Assembly (NCBI GenBank): GCA_963772315.1
Contig: CAVYWJ010000004.1
Coordinates: 558,001 to 622,000, forward strand
Reading direction: 5' to 3'
DNA length: 64,000 nucleotides
Source: Haliangium sp963772315
GTDB taxonomy: Bacteria; Myxococcota_A; Polyangia; Haliangiales; Haliangiaceae
Shown here: positions 26,914 through 42,604 of the stretch, piece by piece
Layout: each line of letters begins with the position of its first letter
Numbering within the stretch: the stretch's first letter is position 1
Notes under the pieces: model-generated
The model's database searches: none
What the model was told of the DNA's origin: nothing
Seen by the model: only the letters and a program-made list of their open reading frames with translations
Program-made: the position numbers and the translations under genes

Positions 26914-29145
26914 CTACTGGGCGGCCAGCAGGTCTTCGAGCGCCCGTGCGACGGCCGGGGGCAGGATGCCGTCCGTGGCGCTGGTCTCGAGGTAGGGCGT
27001 GACCGCGATATCGATGCCCGAGCGGCTCTGACCATCGGCGACCTGGACCGCGGGATAGATGCCGACGTGGTCGCCGAGATCGATGGCCAGGCTGGCGTTG
27101 TCGTCGGACCAGGCGATGAGCATGTTCTCGCCGGGCTCGGTATCGAGGCTGTACTTGGTGAAGAAGAAGTTCTCGGCCTTGGAGGAGACGACCTGATACT
27201 CGGCGTTCTCGTCCCGCATGAAGGTCGCCACGATGGTGGGGCCGCTGGGGCCAACCACGTCGGCAGGCAGGGTGCTGAAGCGGATGAGGAGCCGCTCCTC
27301 CGCGCCGTTGACGTCGAAGATGAGCTCCACGGCGTAGATGCCCTCGCCCGAGACCTTGCTGCGGTCGAGGGCGACGGGCAGCAGGGTGTTGCCGTTCGCG
27401 GCCAGGGTGCCGCTGGTGGCGACGCCCGAGGGTACGAAGACGGTGCCGTCGGCGAGGTCGTCGGCATCGCCGAGGTAGACGTCGAAGCCCTTCACCGACC
27501 AGGTGGCGGGGGCGGCGGCGGTGTTGGTGACGTTGACGAAGGTCTGTATGGCGTCGGAGCCGAGATCCACGGGGTCGGGGTTGAACGTCAGGATGCCGGG
27601 GCTCGGCAGGGTAGAGCCGCCTTCGACGGCGCGCAGGGCGGCGGCGGCGTCGATGAGGCCGGCGCCGCAGTCGCTGGCCTGGGGGCGCTTGCAGTCGCTG
27701 GCCGAGAGCGGGCGCGCGGTGGCGCGCAGGACGGTCACTGCTTGCTCGGTGGTGAGCTCCGGGCGCAAGCCCTTCATGAGCGAGACCACGCCGGCGACGT
27801 GCGGCGAGGCCATGGACGTGCCCTGGAAGAACTTGAAGTCGAACTGGCCGGATGCGTCGTCGAAGTTCATGCTGAGCACGCCGTCCGAAAAGTCGTCGCC
27901 GTTGCTGTCGACCGAGGTATCGCCACCAGGGGCCATGACGTCGACGCGGCTGCCGAAGTTGGAGTAGGGCGCGCGCTGGCCGACGAAGTCGGTGGCGCCG
28001 ACGGTGATGACGCCGGTGCAGCTGGCGGGCGCGACGTTGGCGGCGTTCTGGTTCTCGTTGCCCGCGGCCACGACCACGATGACGCCTGCTTTGGCCACGG
28101 TGTCGTAGACCTGCTGCTCGAACGGGCTGCACGGCGCGCCGCCGCCGAGGCTGAGGTTGATCACGTCGGCCGGGGTGGGGTTGTTGGGCACGCCCTGGAT
28201 CTGGAAGCCCGCGGACCAGAGGATGCCGTCGAGGATGTCGCCGGTGTTGCCGCCGCCGGCGCCCAGGGCGCGGACCGGCAGGATGCGGGCCGACCAGTTC
28301 ACACCGGCGGCGCCGCGGCCGTCGTTGGTGGACGCGGCCACGGTGCCGGCCACATGGCTGCCGTGGTAGCTCGACTGGCCGCCCGGCTCGTCGCCGTCGT
28401 CGAAGGCGTTGTCGTCACGGGCGTTGCCGTCGACCCCGATGTTCGGGTTGGAGATGAAGTCGAAGCCGGGCAAGATCTTGTTGGTGAAGTCGGGATGCCC
28501 GAGGCTGGGGTCGTTGTCGTCGAACAGGATGCCGGTGTCTACCACGGCCACGACCGTGTCGGGCGAGCCGATGGTGATGTCCCATGCCGCGGGCAGGTTG
28601 ATGGCCGGGTAGTGCCACTGGAGCTCGTAGAACTCGTCGCTGGGCGTGCGCAGCGGGTGATAGATGTAGTTGGGCTGGGCGTAGAGGACGTCGGGGCGCT
28701 GATTCAGCTCCTCGATCATCGCGATGGTGCTCTGGCGGTCGGCTTCCTTGGCGCGGTAGAGCTGGGCCTGGCCCACGCCGAGCGTGGCAGCGGCCTGGAG
28801 CGGCATACCCGCGGCCGAGATCTGGGCCCGGGATTGCGCCGAGGCGGGCAGGACGTCCTGGCGGTAGGCCACGATGACGTCGCCGGGAACGAACTCGCCC
28901 TGGTCGAGCGCGCCCAGCATGGTGTCGCGAGCCGCGAGAATGCGGGCCTCGGACGCAGCCTGCACGGCCTGCGGCGTGACCTTGCCGGTGCGCTTGGGAA
29001 TGGGTTGTCCGAGGGCTGCGGCCGGCGGGAGGGCGCCCGTATTCTGGAGCTTCCCCGAGATGGTGGTCCCGGAGTCGCAGGCGGCTGCCGCGGTGAGCAG
29101 AGCAATGAGAAGGATACGTACGTGACCAGCGAAGAGAGAGTTCAT
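26914..29145 (-). CDS. subtilisin-like serine protease (S8), lipoprotein
   Basis: A 743-aa secreted protease. The signal ends TAAAAC (Cys23). The propeptide (~90-165) has the inhibitor-like pattern VIVAYRQDVL...NQRPDVLYAQPNYIY. The catalytic domain (~175-500) has Asp203 (VAVVDTG), His264 (YHGSHVAGT), Asn363 (AAGNENQN) and Ser444 (GTSMASPHVAG). Residues ~520-620 form an Ig-like domain (NPDPVDLGSDAIQTFVNVTN). The rest is beta-rich and may anchor the protein or act as a pro-peptide. Probably predatory or nutritional proteolysis outside the cell. Confidence 0.95.
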   Translation of the reverse strand: MNSLFAGHVRILLIALLTAAAACDSGTTISGKLQNTGALPPAAALGQPIPKRTGKVTPQAVQAASEARILAARDTMLGALDQGEFVPGDVIVAYRQDVLPASAQSRAQISAAGMPLQAAATLGVGQAQLYRAKEADRQSTIAMIEELNQRPDVLYAQPNYIYHPLRTPSDEFYELQWHYPAINLPAAWDITIGSPDTVVAVVDTGILFDDNDPSLGHPDFTNKILPGFDFISNPNIGVDGNARDDNAFDDGDEPGGQSSYHGSHVAGTVAASTNDGRGAAGVNWSARILPVRALGAGGGNTGDILDGILWSAGFQIQGVPNNPTPADVINLSLGGGAPCSPFEQQVYDTVAKAGVIVVVAAGNENQNAANVAPASCTGVITVGATDFVGQRAPYSNFGSRVDVMAPGGDTSVDSNGDDFSDGVLSMNFDDASGQFDFKFFQGTSMASPHVAGVVSLMKGLRPELTTEQAVTVLRATARPLSASDCKRPQASDCGAGLIDAAAALRAVEGGSTLPSPGILTFNPDPVDLGSDAIQTFVNVTNTAAAPATWSVKGFDVYLGDADDLADGTVFVPSGVATSGTLAANGNTLLPVALDRSKVSGEGIYAVELIFDVNGAEERLLIRFSTLPADVVGPSGPTIVATFMRDENAEYQVVSSKAENFFFTKYSLDTEPGENMLIAWSDDNASLAIDLGDHVGIYPAVQVADGQSRSGIDIAVTPYLETSATDGILPPAVARALEDLLAAQ

Positions 29146-29373
29146 GAAGCCTCGCTCGGCGCAATGAATGCTATGCGGCCAGGGTAAAGGAACAAGCTCA
29201 GGTAGGTTAGAGTGCTACCTGCCCTGGAATCAACTGGGGCTAGAGCCCCGGTCAACGTGGAGCCGACTGTCCCAGGCGCAGCGATACCGCGGCCCAGTGT
29301 CTTTCGAGGGCATGGACGCGCTGCGCGCCGGGGCAGCACGCTCGGGCGGCGCATCGCTGGCTGGCAACAGGCC

Positions 29374-29408
29374 GAAAACAGCAACGGGAGCGATGATCGC
29401 TCCCGTTG
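29374..29408 (-). terminator. Rho-independent terminator of the tRNA operon
   Basis: A perfect 12-bp inverted repeat (CAACGGGAGCGA / TCGCTCCCGTTG) with a 3-nt loop lies 24 bases downstream of tRNA-Lys on the minus strand and is followed by CTGTTTTC. The rest of 29146-29432 shows no gene. Confidence 0.85.
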
Positions 29409-29432
29409 TCGTGCCGCGTGATGGCTATTTCG

Positions 29433-29505
<73 letters not shown>

Positions 29506-29567
29506 AAAACTCGTATCTCGTGGCGTTCGGCTACTCTACACAGCTGGAAAGAAATCACAAGTTCTAG

Positions 29568-29641
<74 letters not shown>

Positions 29642-29715
29642 AATGCCGTTGAGTGCGCGCGTGTGATAACGAGTTGGGGCCCCTGCTGTCAAGCATCGGG
29701 GTGACAAAGTTGGTT

Positions 29716-30267
29716 TCATGGCGCCGCCGGCGGATCTTCCTTCTCGTTGCGGATGCGCGGCAGGAGCTCGACGAGGTTGCACGGGCGGTAGCGGTGGTCG
29801 AGCTGAGACAGGAGGATCTTGGTGAGAGCGGTCTTCACGGCGCCGGGCGAGCCGGGCAGGAGGAAGACGTAAGTCGTGTCGCAGAGCGCGGCCTCGGCCC
29901 GGCTCTGCATGGTGGAGGTGCCGATCTCCGCGTACGAGAGCCAGCGGAAGAGCTCGCCAAAGCCAGGGATGGGCTTGGTGACCAGGGGCGCGAGGGCCTC
30001 GGGGGTGACGTCGCGCGGGGTGACGCCGGTGCCGCCCGTGGCAATGACCACGTCCACGTCCTGATCCGCAATCCATGTCTGGAGCTGATCGCGGATGGCA
30101 TCGCGGTTGTCGGTCACGATGACGCGTCTGGCGATGACGTGGCCGGCCTCGGTCAGGAGATCGACGATGGTCTGGCCCGAGCGATCGGTCTCCATGGTCC
30201 GCGTATCCGAGACCGTGAGCACAGCGACGTGGACCGGGATGAAGGCGCGCTCGCTCGAGAGGGTCAT
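29716..30267 (-). CDS. moaB: molybdenum cofactor biosynthesis protein MoaB/MogA family
   Basis: A 183-aa protein that adenylylates molybdopterin for molybdenum insertion. Family motifs are VAVLTVSDTR, SGQTIVDLL, VVIATGGTGVTPRDVTPEAL, IPGFGELFRW and FLLPGSPGAVKTAL. The start lies 12 bases after the leuS stop, so it is the last gene of an adk-leuS-moaB string. Members are called MoaB or MogA; this length and motif set fit MoaB. Confidence 0.93.
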   Translation of the reverse strand: MTLSSERAFIPVHVAVLTVSDTRTMETDRSGQTIVDLLTEAGHVIARRVIVTDNRDAIRDQLQTWIADQDVDVVIATGGTGVTPRDVTPEALAPLVTKPIPGFGELFRWLSYAEIGTSTMQSRAEAALCDTTYVFLLPGSPGAVKTALTKILLSQLDHRYRPCNLVELLPRIRNEKEDPPAAP

Positions 30268-30279
30268 GAGATGTCTCCG

Positions 30280-32825
<2,546 letters not shown>

Positions 32826-32909
32826 GATGCGTGCCGATGTATACCGTAAGATCACGGCGCGCGAGCGCGAGAGCACGCGGCAATCGGCACGGACGGGTCG
32901 AGTGTGGCT

Positions 32910-33549
32910 TCAGGAGGACGCGCGCAGGGCGCGCTCGAGTCGCTCGGTCACCTCGTTGAGGGTGCCGACGCCGTCCACTTCGCGCAGGATGCCCTTGTCG
33001 CGATAGAACGGAATGATAGGCGTGGTTTCGCTGTGGTACTTGGCGAGGCGGGCACGGCAGGCCTCCTCGGTGTCGTCCTTGCGCTGGACCAGGCGCCCGG
33101 CGACCTCGGGCGGCGGCGGCTGGAACTCGAGGTGATAGATCTTGCCGGTCTCGGGGTCGGAACGGCGGCCGGTGATGCGCTGGACGATGCAGCTGCGTCG
33201 GGAACCTCGATCGAGCACCACGGCATCGAGCTTGGCGCCAGCCTTGGCCATGGCGCGATCGAGTGCCTCGGCTTGCGGCCGCGTGCGCGGGAAGCCGTCG
33301 AGCATGAAGCCACTGCGGCAGTCGTCCTTGCCGATCCGCTCGATGACCATGGCGATGACGACGTCGTCGGGCACGAGCTCGCCGCGCCTTCATGAAATCA
33401 TCGGCTTGCTTGCCGAGCGCCGTGCCTTCCTGGACAGCCGCACGCAGCATGTCTCCACTGGAGATGTGGGGAATGTGATGGGTCTGGGTGAGCAGGGAGG
33501 CCTGCGTGCCCTTGCCCGCACCGGGCGGGCCGATGAAAATCATGCGCAT
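32910..33549 (-). pseudogene. adk: adenylate kinase, interrupted by about three indels
   Basis: Interconverts ATP+AMP and 2 ADP. The start MRMIFIGPPGAGKGTQ has GAGGAG seven bases upstream. Present are the P-loop GPPGAGKGT, the AMP-binding SSGDMLR, GFPRTRPQAEAL, and a long lid (GRRSDPETGKIYHLEFQPP), ending LERALRASS. The frame breaks near 33389 (DDFMK then RGELVPDDV) and twice near 33187-33212 (VVLIEVPDAAIVQRI is split). Together with leuS it forms one indel-rich stretch, so a sequence-quality problem is likely. It is 84 bases upstream of leuS and probably co-transcribed. Confidence 0.9.
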
Positions 33550-33679
33550 CGGGTCGCTCCTCGACGATGGAATCGCATCGCGAACGAGAAAAGGGCGGCA
33601 GTGTGGCACGCACCTGCGGACCCATGCAATGGCGCCGGTAGACTGGCCATCGCAGCGCGCACTGCGTCACGCCCTGCGC

Positions 33680-34594
33680 TCAGCGAATCTCGGCCCGCAC
33701 GCGCCACAGTAGATAGTCGCGCAGGCGCTGCCAGAACAGCAGATAGGCGCGGGTCTTCTCGGTGACACGGCCGAGCCGGAACAGGCGCTCCACGTGCACG
33801 AACGCGGGGCCGCGATCGGCGCGGGCCAGAGCTGCCAGATGATCGGGGATGGCCTCGGCGAACCGCGCCAGGGCGCCGGCGCCCACGCAGGCCACGACCT
33901 GCTCGAGCGGCGAGGTCAGCGCGTGGATGGCGCGGGTATCGAGCGCATCCGCACCCTTGCCGACGCGCCAGTGCACGCGCATCTGGGCAGGGCCACGATG
34001 ACCCTGGATCGGCGTGAACGAGCCCTCCAGGCGCAGGGTGCCGCTCACCGGGATGACACGGCGTGCGCGCGCGCGAACCAGATGGCCGGACGTGAACGCC
34101 AGCGGCGGCTCGAGCGTCGAGCCCAGGGAAAGGCGCAGGATCACGGTGTCTGCCTCGCGAAAGACCATCCCGCGATAACTGTCGATGAACGTGCTGCCCT
34201 TGGCGATCGGTGCGCTGTGCGCGCCATCGACGTCGCTCTCGTCGCCGCCCCCGGACGTGAGCCGGCGCTCGACCGCGTCAACCAGGCGCGTGACCAGCAC
34301 CTCCCGCGACACCACGCGGAAGGCTTCCCGCAGCACCGCATGCTCCATCCGCTCATCAGCGATGCCGTGCTCGTGGCAGTATGCCTGCACGTCGACCGCG
34401 GTCACGATCTCGGGCCGAGCCACATCACGCAGGGCGGCTGCAAAGGTCTCGACGGTCTCACCAACCTCGACCGTGAAATGCGCGCGGCCCTGGAACCGGA
34501 CCGGCAGCTCCAGAAGCCCCTGAGCGCCCTGGATGTCCGGGATGGGTCGCTCGAGGCCGAATCGGGCTGCAATGCCTGGGTTGTATCTCGCCAT
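33680..34594 (-). CDS. conserved-looking protein of unknown function
   Basis: A 304-aa soluble protein with no family I recognise. The start MARYNPGIAARFGLER has AGGAG about eleven bases upstream. A more upstream in-frame start lacks support. There is no signal peptide or membrane segment. The middle (RLTSGGGDESDVDGAHSAP) is probably a loop, and the C-terminus is helical and basic (RAYLLFWQRLRDYLLWRVRAEIR). A 19-bp palindrome at 34725-34743 lies 131 bases upstream and may control it. Confidence 0.75.
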   Translation of the reverse strand: MARYNPGIAARFGLERPIPDIQGAQGLLELPVRFQGRAHFTVEVGETVETFAAALRDVARPEIVTAVDVQAYCHEHGIADERMEHAVLREAFRVVSREVLVTRLVDAVERRLTSGGGDESDVDGAHSAPIAKGSTFIDSYRGMVFREADTVILRLSLGSTLEPPLAFTSGHLVRARARRVIPVSGTLRLEGSFTPIQGHRGPAQMRVHWRVGKGADALDTRAIHALTSPLEQVVACVGAGALARFAEAIPDHLAALARADRGPAFVHVERLFRLGRVTEKTRAYLLFWQRLRDYLLWRVRAEIR

Positions 34595-34904
34595 GATAGG
34601 AAGGTCTCCTGTATCCGAAGAGCCTTCATACAAACATCGTGCCAGCCATGGAAAGCGGGTAACGGCAGTGATATGGCGGGTCAGGGGATGGGACACCCGC
34701 GGAACCAACGTTGCCAATCACGACACGTTGCCAATGGCAACGTCCCGGCTGTGACGGTTTGCCTCACGTGCGCCAGAACAGCAAAAGTGGGCGCCCGGCC
34801 GGGGCGGCCAGCGGAGGTGCCGTCGGCCAGACGATATTGCCAGACAGGTCCAGTACTCCCTGAGCGGGCTCGACTGCCCAAGGTCCAATGAAATCGAGCA
34901 GCGC
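34595..34904. other. intergenic region between unknown gene and XRE regulator
   Basis: 310 bp without a credible gene. It carries the palindrome and half-site at 34708-34743 described separately; nothing else is recognised. Confidence 0.5.
34708..34743. promoter_or_regulatory. candidate operator: 19-bp palindrome plus direct half-site
   Basis: ACGTTGCCAATGGCAACGT at 34725-34743 is a perfect inverted repeat (9-bp arms, one central base). The half-site ACGTTGCCAAT is repeated in direct orientation at 34708-34718, about 17 bp away. The spacing suits a dimeric repressor binding a main and an auxiliary site. The neighbouring XRE protein is the obvious candidate binder, but this is inference. Confidence 0.55.
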
Positions 34905-35288
34905 TCAGTCGGTGCGCTCGAGCTCTTTGACCAGGAGCGCTACCAACCGCAGCGTGGCCGGCGACGCCTTGCGCAGGCGACGAGCCAGGCGCCGTAGCTC
35001 GGGCGCGTCCTCGGGTGACGGCGGCACGGGTAGCTGGACCTGCACCGGGAGTTCTTGCTCGGGCGCGTCCTCGGGCGAGTGCCCCAGCAAGGAATCCGCG
35101 CTCACACCCAGAGATGTGCTGATCCGTGCCAGAGTGGGGACGCTCGGCAGTGCATTGCCGCGTTCGATGCGCGCATAGAACTCCGCGCTCACTCCGATGC
35201 GCTCCGCCGCGTCTTCCTGGGTGAGCTTGAGCGAGGTTCGTGAAGTCCTCGCAGCATTGCCGATAGATTCCGCCAGTTCTTTATCCAT
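34905..35288 (-). CDS. XRE-family helix-turn-helix regulator
   Basis: A 127-aa protein. The HTH_3 domain covers residues 5-68 (LTQEDAAERIGVSAEFYARIERGNALPSVPTLARISTSLGV). A C-terminal region contains the near-duplicate SPEDAPE twice (residues 71-77 and 91-97) and a helical tail (LRLVALLVKELERTD). The start MDKELAESIG was chosen because the longer frame upstream has no domain content. It is likely a repressor of its own region. Confidence 0.88.
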   Translation of the reverse strand: MDKELAESIGNAARTSRTSLKLTQEDAAERIGVSAEFYARIERGNALPSVPTLARISTSLGVSADSLLGHSPEDAPEQELPVQVQLPVPPSPEDAPELRRLARRLRKASPATLRLVALLVKELERTD

Positions 35289-35487
35289 CGCCCCGAACCG
35301 ACTGGTAGGATTTGATGGATACGACCGTAAGGCCTGACGGAACAGGAAGCAGTGGGTTTCATCGGCGTCGGGAGGCTCGCTCGGTAGGGTGTCGTTCACG
35401 AGATGCCCGCCTGTCTGGGCGCGCGGCGATGCGTCCGCGGACCTGCGCCCTGCTTCCCGGGCGCAGCTTGGTCTCCGCTGGGCGCGA

Positions 35488-36762
35488 CTACCGAGGCGGC
35501 GGGGGAGCGCTGCTGGCCGGGTGCTCCACTTGCGATGCGATGGGCACCTCCGGACGCAGGACTTGCAGCGTGACGCGGCGATTCTGCGCGCGGTCACGAG
35601 ACGTGTCGTTGCTGGCGCGTGGATGAGCAGCGGCGCCGGCCCAGACTTCGAGCCGTTGCGGCGACACGCCCAGCTCGACCAGACGATCCCGAACGGCTTC
35701 GGCCCGGCGCAGTGACAGCCCGGCGGTATCGTCCGGGGCCTCGCGATCATCCGTGTGCCCCACGATCAGCACGCGGACCTGATCGTACTGTGCGAGCACG
35801 CTGGCGACGCGCGTCAGCGGCTTGCGCGCCGAGCTGCGCAGCTCCGCCGAGCCGTTGCGGAACAAGAGCACCCTTGGATCAGGCACGAGCACGGCCAGCT
35901 CCGCGGGCAGCTGGTCGGGACAGCCGTCGCTGTCGCGGTAGCCGTTGATGGTCTCGGGCGCGAGCCGGCATGCATCTGCCAGGTCGAGAATCTCGTCGCG
36001 ATCGTCGTCGATATCGGGACATCCGTCCTGATCTTCGATGCCGTCCAGATCTTCGTCGCGATCCGGGCAGGCATCACGAGCATCGGGAATTCCGTCGCCA
36101 TCGTCATCGTCAGCGTGACCCCGTGGCCTGGCATTCGCCGCGTTCGACGTCTCGCCCCAGGCGCGATACAGCCCCAGCGAGATCTCGAAGTCGAAGGCGG
36201 CGAGACCGACACCGCGTTCCGGCAGGATCTCGGTGCGCGCGTGAACGCGCAGGTTCCAGCCGCTCTCGCGCGTGATACGTAGACCGGCACCGGCATGGAG
36301 CGAGGTCGTGATGTCGTGGCCGATGACATCGCGATCGCTGGACAGCGCGATGGGGAGCCCCACGCCGATCACGGCAAACGGCTCGACGCCGAACAGCCTG
36401 CCCCCGCCCACCCGCGCCTGCACGCGCGGATCGATGACGAGCACGACGGTGTCGCCGTCACGCGAGGTGGTCGGGATCAGCGGCAGCTCGCTCTCCAGCG
36501 CGAGCAGCGAGAGCACCGGGATGCTGAAGCGCAGGCCCAGCGCGGTCGCCGAGGCGATGCTCTGGCGCTTGCCATCTGTCACGCCCAGCGTGCTCCGGGA
36601 GGAGAACGTGTGCACACCGACGAATCCGCCGAGCTCCGGGATCTCGACGTCGTTAGCCACTGGCTCGGGAGCTACCTTCTGTGCATGCGCAGTGCCCAAG
36701 CACAGATGCGCGCCGAGCATCCCTGCTGCTGTCAGAACGACAAGCCGTGGTAAAGGCACCAT
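35488..36762 (-). CDS. OmpA-family outer-membrane protein with calcium-binding TSP3-like repeats
   Basis: A 424-aa protein with a signal peptide ending AHAQ, then an N-terminal beta-barrel-like region (to ~225). Asp-rich thrombospondin type 3-like repeats follow (DDDDGDGIPDARDACPDRDEDLDGIEDQDGCPD). The C-terminal OmpA peptidoglycan-binding domain (~295-400) includes VLIVGHTDD, LSLRRAEAVRDRLVELGV and NRRVTLQVL. It would tether the outer membrane to the wall. The start MVPLPRL was taken because it begins the signal peptide. Divergent from the next gene. Confidence 0.93.
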   Translation of the reverse strand: MVPLPRLVVLTAAGMLGAHLCLGTAHAQKVAPEPVANDVEIPELGGFVGVHTFSSRSTLGVTDGKRQSIASATALGLRFSIPVLSLLALESELPLIPTTSRDGDTVVLVIDPRVQARVGGGRLFGVEPFAVIGVGLPIALSSDRDVIGHDITTSLHAGAGLRITRESGWNLRVHARTEILPERGVGLAAFDFEISLGLYRAWGETSNAANARPRGHADDDDGDGIPDARDACPDRDEDLDGIEDQDGCPDIDDDRDEILDLADACRLAPETINGYRDSDGCPDQLPAELAVLVPDPRVLLFRNGSAELRSSARKPLTRVASVLAQYDQVRVLIVGHTDDREAPDDTAGLSLRRAEAVRDRLVELGVSPQRLEVWAGAAAHPRASNDTSRDRAQNRRVTLQVLRPEVPIASQVEHPASSAPPPPR

Positions 36763-36842
36763 TCGTCCACTATAAATTGAGGTAGGATCGAACCTGGACA
36801 CCGGAACGAGCGCCGCGAGCGCGTCTCCGCTGCATCGACACC

Positions 36843-39532
<2,690 letters not shown>

Positions 39533-39832
39533 CCAAGCATCTCCTGTGACTTCGCAGCGGGCGCGTGAGTGCGCACGTCCATGCTCGGCGCCGGAGCGCC
39601 GGCCCGACACTACCCGCGCGGTTGCCGGCACGTCAATCAGCCGCCATCCTCTCCGCCGACCTGCACGGCTCGCGTCGAGGCAGTATGCGAGTGCGCTCAG
39701 GTGTGCGGGCTCGCGCGCTCACCACGAGCTGCTGCGTTGCCTCACGACCGGCGAATAGCCCGAAGGGTTTCGATGTGCGCCCGCGTGTCAGCTTGCGCTT
39801 GCGACCCACTCAGCGGAATATCGACCGATACC

Positions 39833-40492
<660 letters not shown>

Positions 40493-40597
40493 GCCGCGGA
40501 GGCGCGCCCTCACACTCCTTCGTGGGTTCGCGGCCATGCTCGCGGCGGGCGCTCGCAAAATCTGCGTCACACGCCAGCGGGACGCAGCGCTTGCGGA

Positions 40598-41215
40598 TCA
40601 CCAGAGCGGCTGATCGTCGGGCTGCATCTCGGCGATGTTCTGGTGGTACGAGTAGCGATGAGGCGGCACGTAGGGCTTCGCGTGCACCTCGCACCACCAG
40701 TGAGTACCGCCCGTCTGCCGGCGCGCTTCCACGCATTGCGGGCACGGCGGCTCGGGCGCTTGCACGAAGGCGATGTTGTAGTCCTTGGCCCTGACCACGA
40801 TGACGGGGCAGTGGGCCTCGCGCACGATCTTCTCGGCCACCGAGCCCACCAGCCACCGCTTCACGCCGCTGTGGCCGTGGGTCGCCACGATGATGAAGTC
40901 CGCGTCTGCTTCTGCAGCCAGCGTCAGCACTTCCGATGCCGGCTCGCCGATGCGCACGTGCACGAAGAAGGTCAGGCCCGTGGGGCGGAGCTGCTGCACC
41001 CGCGCCTGTATCGACTCGCTCAGGAACTCCTGCACCTTGCCTGCACCCTGGTAATCGATCTCGATCGCCGGGAACAGCACGGTGTGCCTTTCCTCCAGCG
41101 CCATGATGACGTGCAGGACGCTGCCAGGTGTCATGCTGGCCTGCCGCAGCCCCTCGTTCAGCGCCATCTCGCTGGTCTCGGAGAAGTCGTATCCGACGAC
41201 GAACTTGTTACCCAT
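40598..41215 (-). CDS. universal stress protein UspA with cysteine-rich tail
   Basis: A 205-aa USP-fold protein (usual ~150). The UspA domain covers residues 1-145 with the ATP-binding signature GHSGVKRWLVGSVAEKIV and CPVIVVRA. The extra C-terminus (~150-205) holds CPQC and GTHWWCEVH, a possible zinc-binding site, followed by a His/Tyr-rich end (PPHRYSYHQN). USPs respond to stress and may bind ATP; the tail is unusual. Confidence 0.93.
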   Translation of the reverse strand: MGNKFVVGYDFSETSEMALNEGLRQASMTPGSVLHVIMALEERHTVLFPAIEIDYQGAGKVQEFLSESIQARVQQLRPTGLTFFVHVRIGEPASEVLTLAAEADADFIIVATHGHSGVKRWLVGSVAEKIVREAHCPVIVVRAKDYNIAFVQAPEPPCPQCVEARRQTGGTHWWCEVHAKPYVPPHRYSYHQNIAEMQPDDQPLW

Positions 41216-41326
41216 GATCGGCCTCCATGGTGTGGTGCTGGAGCGCGCAACCCGTGCGGATTACCATCACTCCTCGCATGTCTATTGTGCAGCCGGCGTG
41301 CCAAGAGCCGCGGCGTGCGCCTGCGC

Positions 41327-42415
41327 TCAGGCGTGCGCAGGCACCATGCGCAAGAGCAGCTGCGGATGATAGGCACTGCCCAGCGGACCTGCGCCCTGTT
41401 CCCCGGACAGCGCATCGAGCACGCGCTCTCGCCACTCTGGCGGGATCCCGGACTCCCCGTACACCGCGCCGAGCAGCGCGCCGGTGATCGCGCCATTGGT
41501 ATCGGCGTCGCCGCCGCGATTCACGACATCGATCACCGCGTCCTCGAACGAGCGCGTGTGCAGGAGATGCCAGAACGCGAGCCGGTAGGCAACTCGCACG
41601 AACCCGGCGTGATGGAGGAGATGGATCTCGGGCCCGTAGAGGTGCGGATCCGAATCCGCGGCCGAGTCGAGATCCGTGAGCAGGGCTTTCTCGGCAGCGC
41701 GGATCGCGTGGGACTCTTCCCGGTGGCGCTCGAGCAGGTAGCGCGCCGCGATGCGGATCTCGGCGCCGGCCAGCTCGGTCATGCGGTACGGATCCGGGGG
41801 ATTGGTCACGGCCTCGGCGATGGCCGCGTCGAACGACGCGCACGCGAGCTGGCAGCGCGGATCGAAGTGCGTGATCGCCGAGTCCTCGAGCGACGCCCTG
41901 CGGCGCTCCTCGGGTCGATCGGCGAAGAACACGCCGATCGGCGCCGTGCGCATGAGCGAGCCGTTTCCGGCCATCCGGCGCTGGCCTTCGACCCACATCT
42001 CCTGGCCTGCAACGTCCGCCGGCACGCCCTGCGCGAGCTGCGACAGCGCGGTCGAGGTCTGCTTGCCGATGTCGAAGGCGTACAGGCGCCAGCCCAGGTA
42101 CCGGGAGGTCACGTCCTCGATGTCGAGGTGGCCGCGGGCCATCAGGCTGGCGGCGAGGCAGCACGCCATCTGCGTGTCGTCGGTCACCTGTCCGGGACTC
42201 ACGCTGAAGGGCCCGCGGCCGATCATCGTGCGATGCGGGCCGCGCACGAGCGCGGGCAACGGCGTCGCCGACGGCTTCGTGAACTCGAGCGTCGTCCCCA
42301 GCGCATCACCGACGCAGAGGCCGAAGAGGACGCCGCGCGCCCGATCCGTATCGACGACCGCGGGCACCGTGACCACCGGCGTATCGGCGTCGAGGCCGAT
42401 CGGGTATGCCGACAT
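41327..42415 (-). CDS. ADP-ribosylglycohydrolase (DraG-like)
   Basis: A 362-aa protein of the ADP-ribosylglycohydrolase family, which removes ADP-ribose from proteins or nucleotides. Metal-binding motifs are visible: LFGLCVGDALGTTLE, VTDDTQMACCLAASL (Asp pair) and VNRGGDADTNGAITGALLGAVYG (Asp pair). The start is ATG 42415. It stands alone, with no ADP-ribosyltransferase adjacent, so the partner is unknown. Confidence 0.92.
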   Translation of the reverse strand: MSAYPIGLDADTPVVTVPAVVDTDRARGVLFGLCVGDALGTTLEFTKPSATPLPALVRGPHRTMIGRGPFSVSPGQVTDDTQMACCLAASLMARGHLDIEDVTSRYLGWRLYAFDIGKQTSTALSQLAQGVPADVAGQEMWVEGQRRMAGNGSLMRTAPIGVFFADRPEERRRASLEDSAITHFDPRCQLACASFDAAIAEAVTNPPDPYRMTELAGAEIRIAARYLLERHREESHAIRAAEKALLTDLDSAADSDPHLYGPEIHLLHHAGFVRVAYRLAFWHLLHTRSFEDAVIDVVNRGGDADTNGAITGALLGAVYGESGIPPEWRERVLDALSGEQGAGPLGSAYHPQLLLRMVPAHA

Positions 42416-42604
42416 GGCTGTAGTACATCACGAACCGAACACGCCGTGGTCCTCGTGATGGCAAAAGCTGGTGAAATCGATTACGCCCCGCGGCCAGCGT
42501 GATGGCGTGTCATACAGCATCTCCCCGACCCTGGCGTTATGTCCGGCATCGTGTCCGGCATCGCGCTGCGGGGGCAGCGCAGGCGCTCTCCCGGGCGCGC
42601 CGTC

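Noticed and set aside
26906..28132. Long N-terminal extension of the TMEM220-like frame
   Set aside because: It lies inside the subtilisin gene in another frame and has no domain; the GTG start at 26905 is sufficient.
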